Shown here: positions 6,145 to 6,644 of the stretch, in pieces | Position numbering within the stretch: the stretch's first letter is position 1 | How the letters are laid out: every line of letters starts with the position of its first letter | Assembly: GCA_011772595.1 (NCBI GenBank) | Contig: WVZH01000321.1 | Location: 365-7,008, forward strand | Source: Anaerolineales bacterium | Lineage (GTDB): Bacteria; Chloroflexota; Anaerolineae; Anaerolineales; E44-bin32 | Direction: 5' to 3' | DNA: 6,644 nucleotides | Position numbers and translations under genes: made by a program | Notes under the pieces: generated by a model | What the model saw: only the letters and a program-made list of their open reading frames with translations | Databases searched by the model: none | Told to the model about the DNA's origin: nothing

Positions 6145-6644
6145 TTAGTGCTTGGCAATACAGGCAAAGCCTACGGCACCGGGACCGACGTGCGCTCCGA
6201 TGACCGGTGTCACTTCCGCGATGAGCGGCTCCTCGTCTGTCGGAAAGAGATGTTGGGCACGCTGCCGCAATGCCTCGAGCTTTTCCGGTGTGTGTGTATG
6301 TACAAGCGCGCATTCCTCCAAAGGACCGAGGGCGGTGACACGATCGATCAACCATTGGATAGATCCAGTAGTTGTGCGCACTTTGTCAAAGCCGATCTGT
6401 CCATCGTGCATCGTGAGCAGCGGTTTAACACTGAGCAAGGCGCCCAATTTGGATTGGATCGTGCTCACGCGGCCGCTGCGTCGCAGGAACTCGAGGGTGT
6501 CTAACGCGGCGAAAGCGTGCGTACGTGAGCCTAGATCCTTCAACATCGTGAGGATCTCCTGCATCGACGCGCCGTCCAAGGCGGCTTTGGCTGCCGCCAT
6601 GACCAACAATCCGGTTCCCAAGGTTATCTGTCCTGAATCGAATA
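6145..6644 (-). CDS. DegV family fatty-acid-binding protein, C-terminal part
   Basis: The frame enters from the right edge of the window and ends at TAA (6145-6147), showing about 166 residues of a family usually near 280, so roughly the N-terminal 40% is outside. The visible part begins FDSGQITLGTGLLVMAAAKA, which matches the DSGQ-SLG block of DegV. It continues with ALDTLEFLRRSGRVSTIQSK, LGALLSVKPLLTMHDGQIGF and KVRTTTGSIQWLID, and ends with VIGAHVGPGAVGFACIAKH. LEFLRRSGRV, LLSVKPLL and HVGPGA are hallmarks of the family. DegV/FakB proteins bind a fatty acid and, in Gram-positive bacteria, present it to the kinase FakA. No FakA-like gene is visible here. A TTG at 6619-6621 should not be taken as the start, because the conserved DSGQ lies upstream of it. 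It is soluble and is the first gene in the visible minus-strand cluster, 36 nt before the DUF1295 gene. Confidence 0.92.
   Translation of the reverse strand, partial: FDSGQITLGTGLLVMAAAKAALDGASMQEILTMLKDLGSRTHAFAALDTLEFLRRSGRVSTIQSKLGALLSVKPLLTMHDGQIGFDKVRTTTGSIQWLIDRVTALGPLEECALVHTHTPEKLEALRQRAQHLFPTDEEPLIAEVTPVIGAHVGPGAVGFACIAKH

Overview
The window (about 53% GC by eye) looks like chromosomal DNA from a bacterium, most probably a Chloroflexota (Anaerolineae-like) lineage. That placement is an inference. It rests on the combination of DUF3159, DUF4345, an extended TspO/MBR-like protein, DUF4173, DUF1295 and DegV genes, on alternative TTG starts, and on clear AAGGAG- or GAGGTG-type ribosome binding sites. 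No rRNA, tRNA, CRISPR array, transposase or integrase was seen.

Layout. Positions 1-938 carry two plus-strand genes: the 3' end of an unrecognised beta-rich protein and a small class I SAM-dependent methyltransferase. After them, about 940-1175 reads like the remains of a third plus-strand protein gene, split by a frameshift near 1030. A perfect 11-bp hairpin at 1247-1273 sits where this plus-strand group converges with the minus-strand cluster.

Positions 1351-6644 are all minus strand. In transcription order (right to left) they are: a DegV-family fatty-acid-binding protein (cut by the window edge), a DUF1295 steroid-5-alpha-reductase-like membrane protein, a TspO/MBR-like membrane protein, a DUF4345 membrane protein, a DUF3159 membrane protein and a DUF4173 membrane protein. 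Five consecutive polytopic membrane proteins follow one fatty-acid carrier. DegV and DUF1295 are tightly spaced (36 nt) and probably co-transcribed. The later genes are separated by 71-184 nt gaps holding inverted repeats that may be terminators, operators or attenuators, so this may be several short transcripts rather than one operon.

How the genes may work together. DegV proteins bind fatty acids, DUF1295 proteins resemble lipid-double-bond reductases, and TspO proteins bind tetrapyrroles or sterol-like lipids. A membrane-lipid or lipophile-handling theme is therefore possible, but it rests on family resemblance only. The most unusual items are the frameshifted fragment, the three-armed, mutually exclusive inverted repeat ahead of the DUF4345 gene, and the membrane-protein cluster itself.
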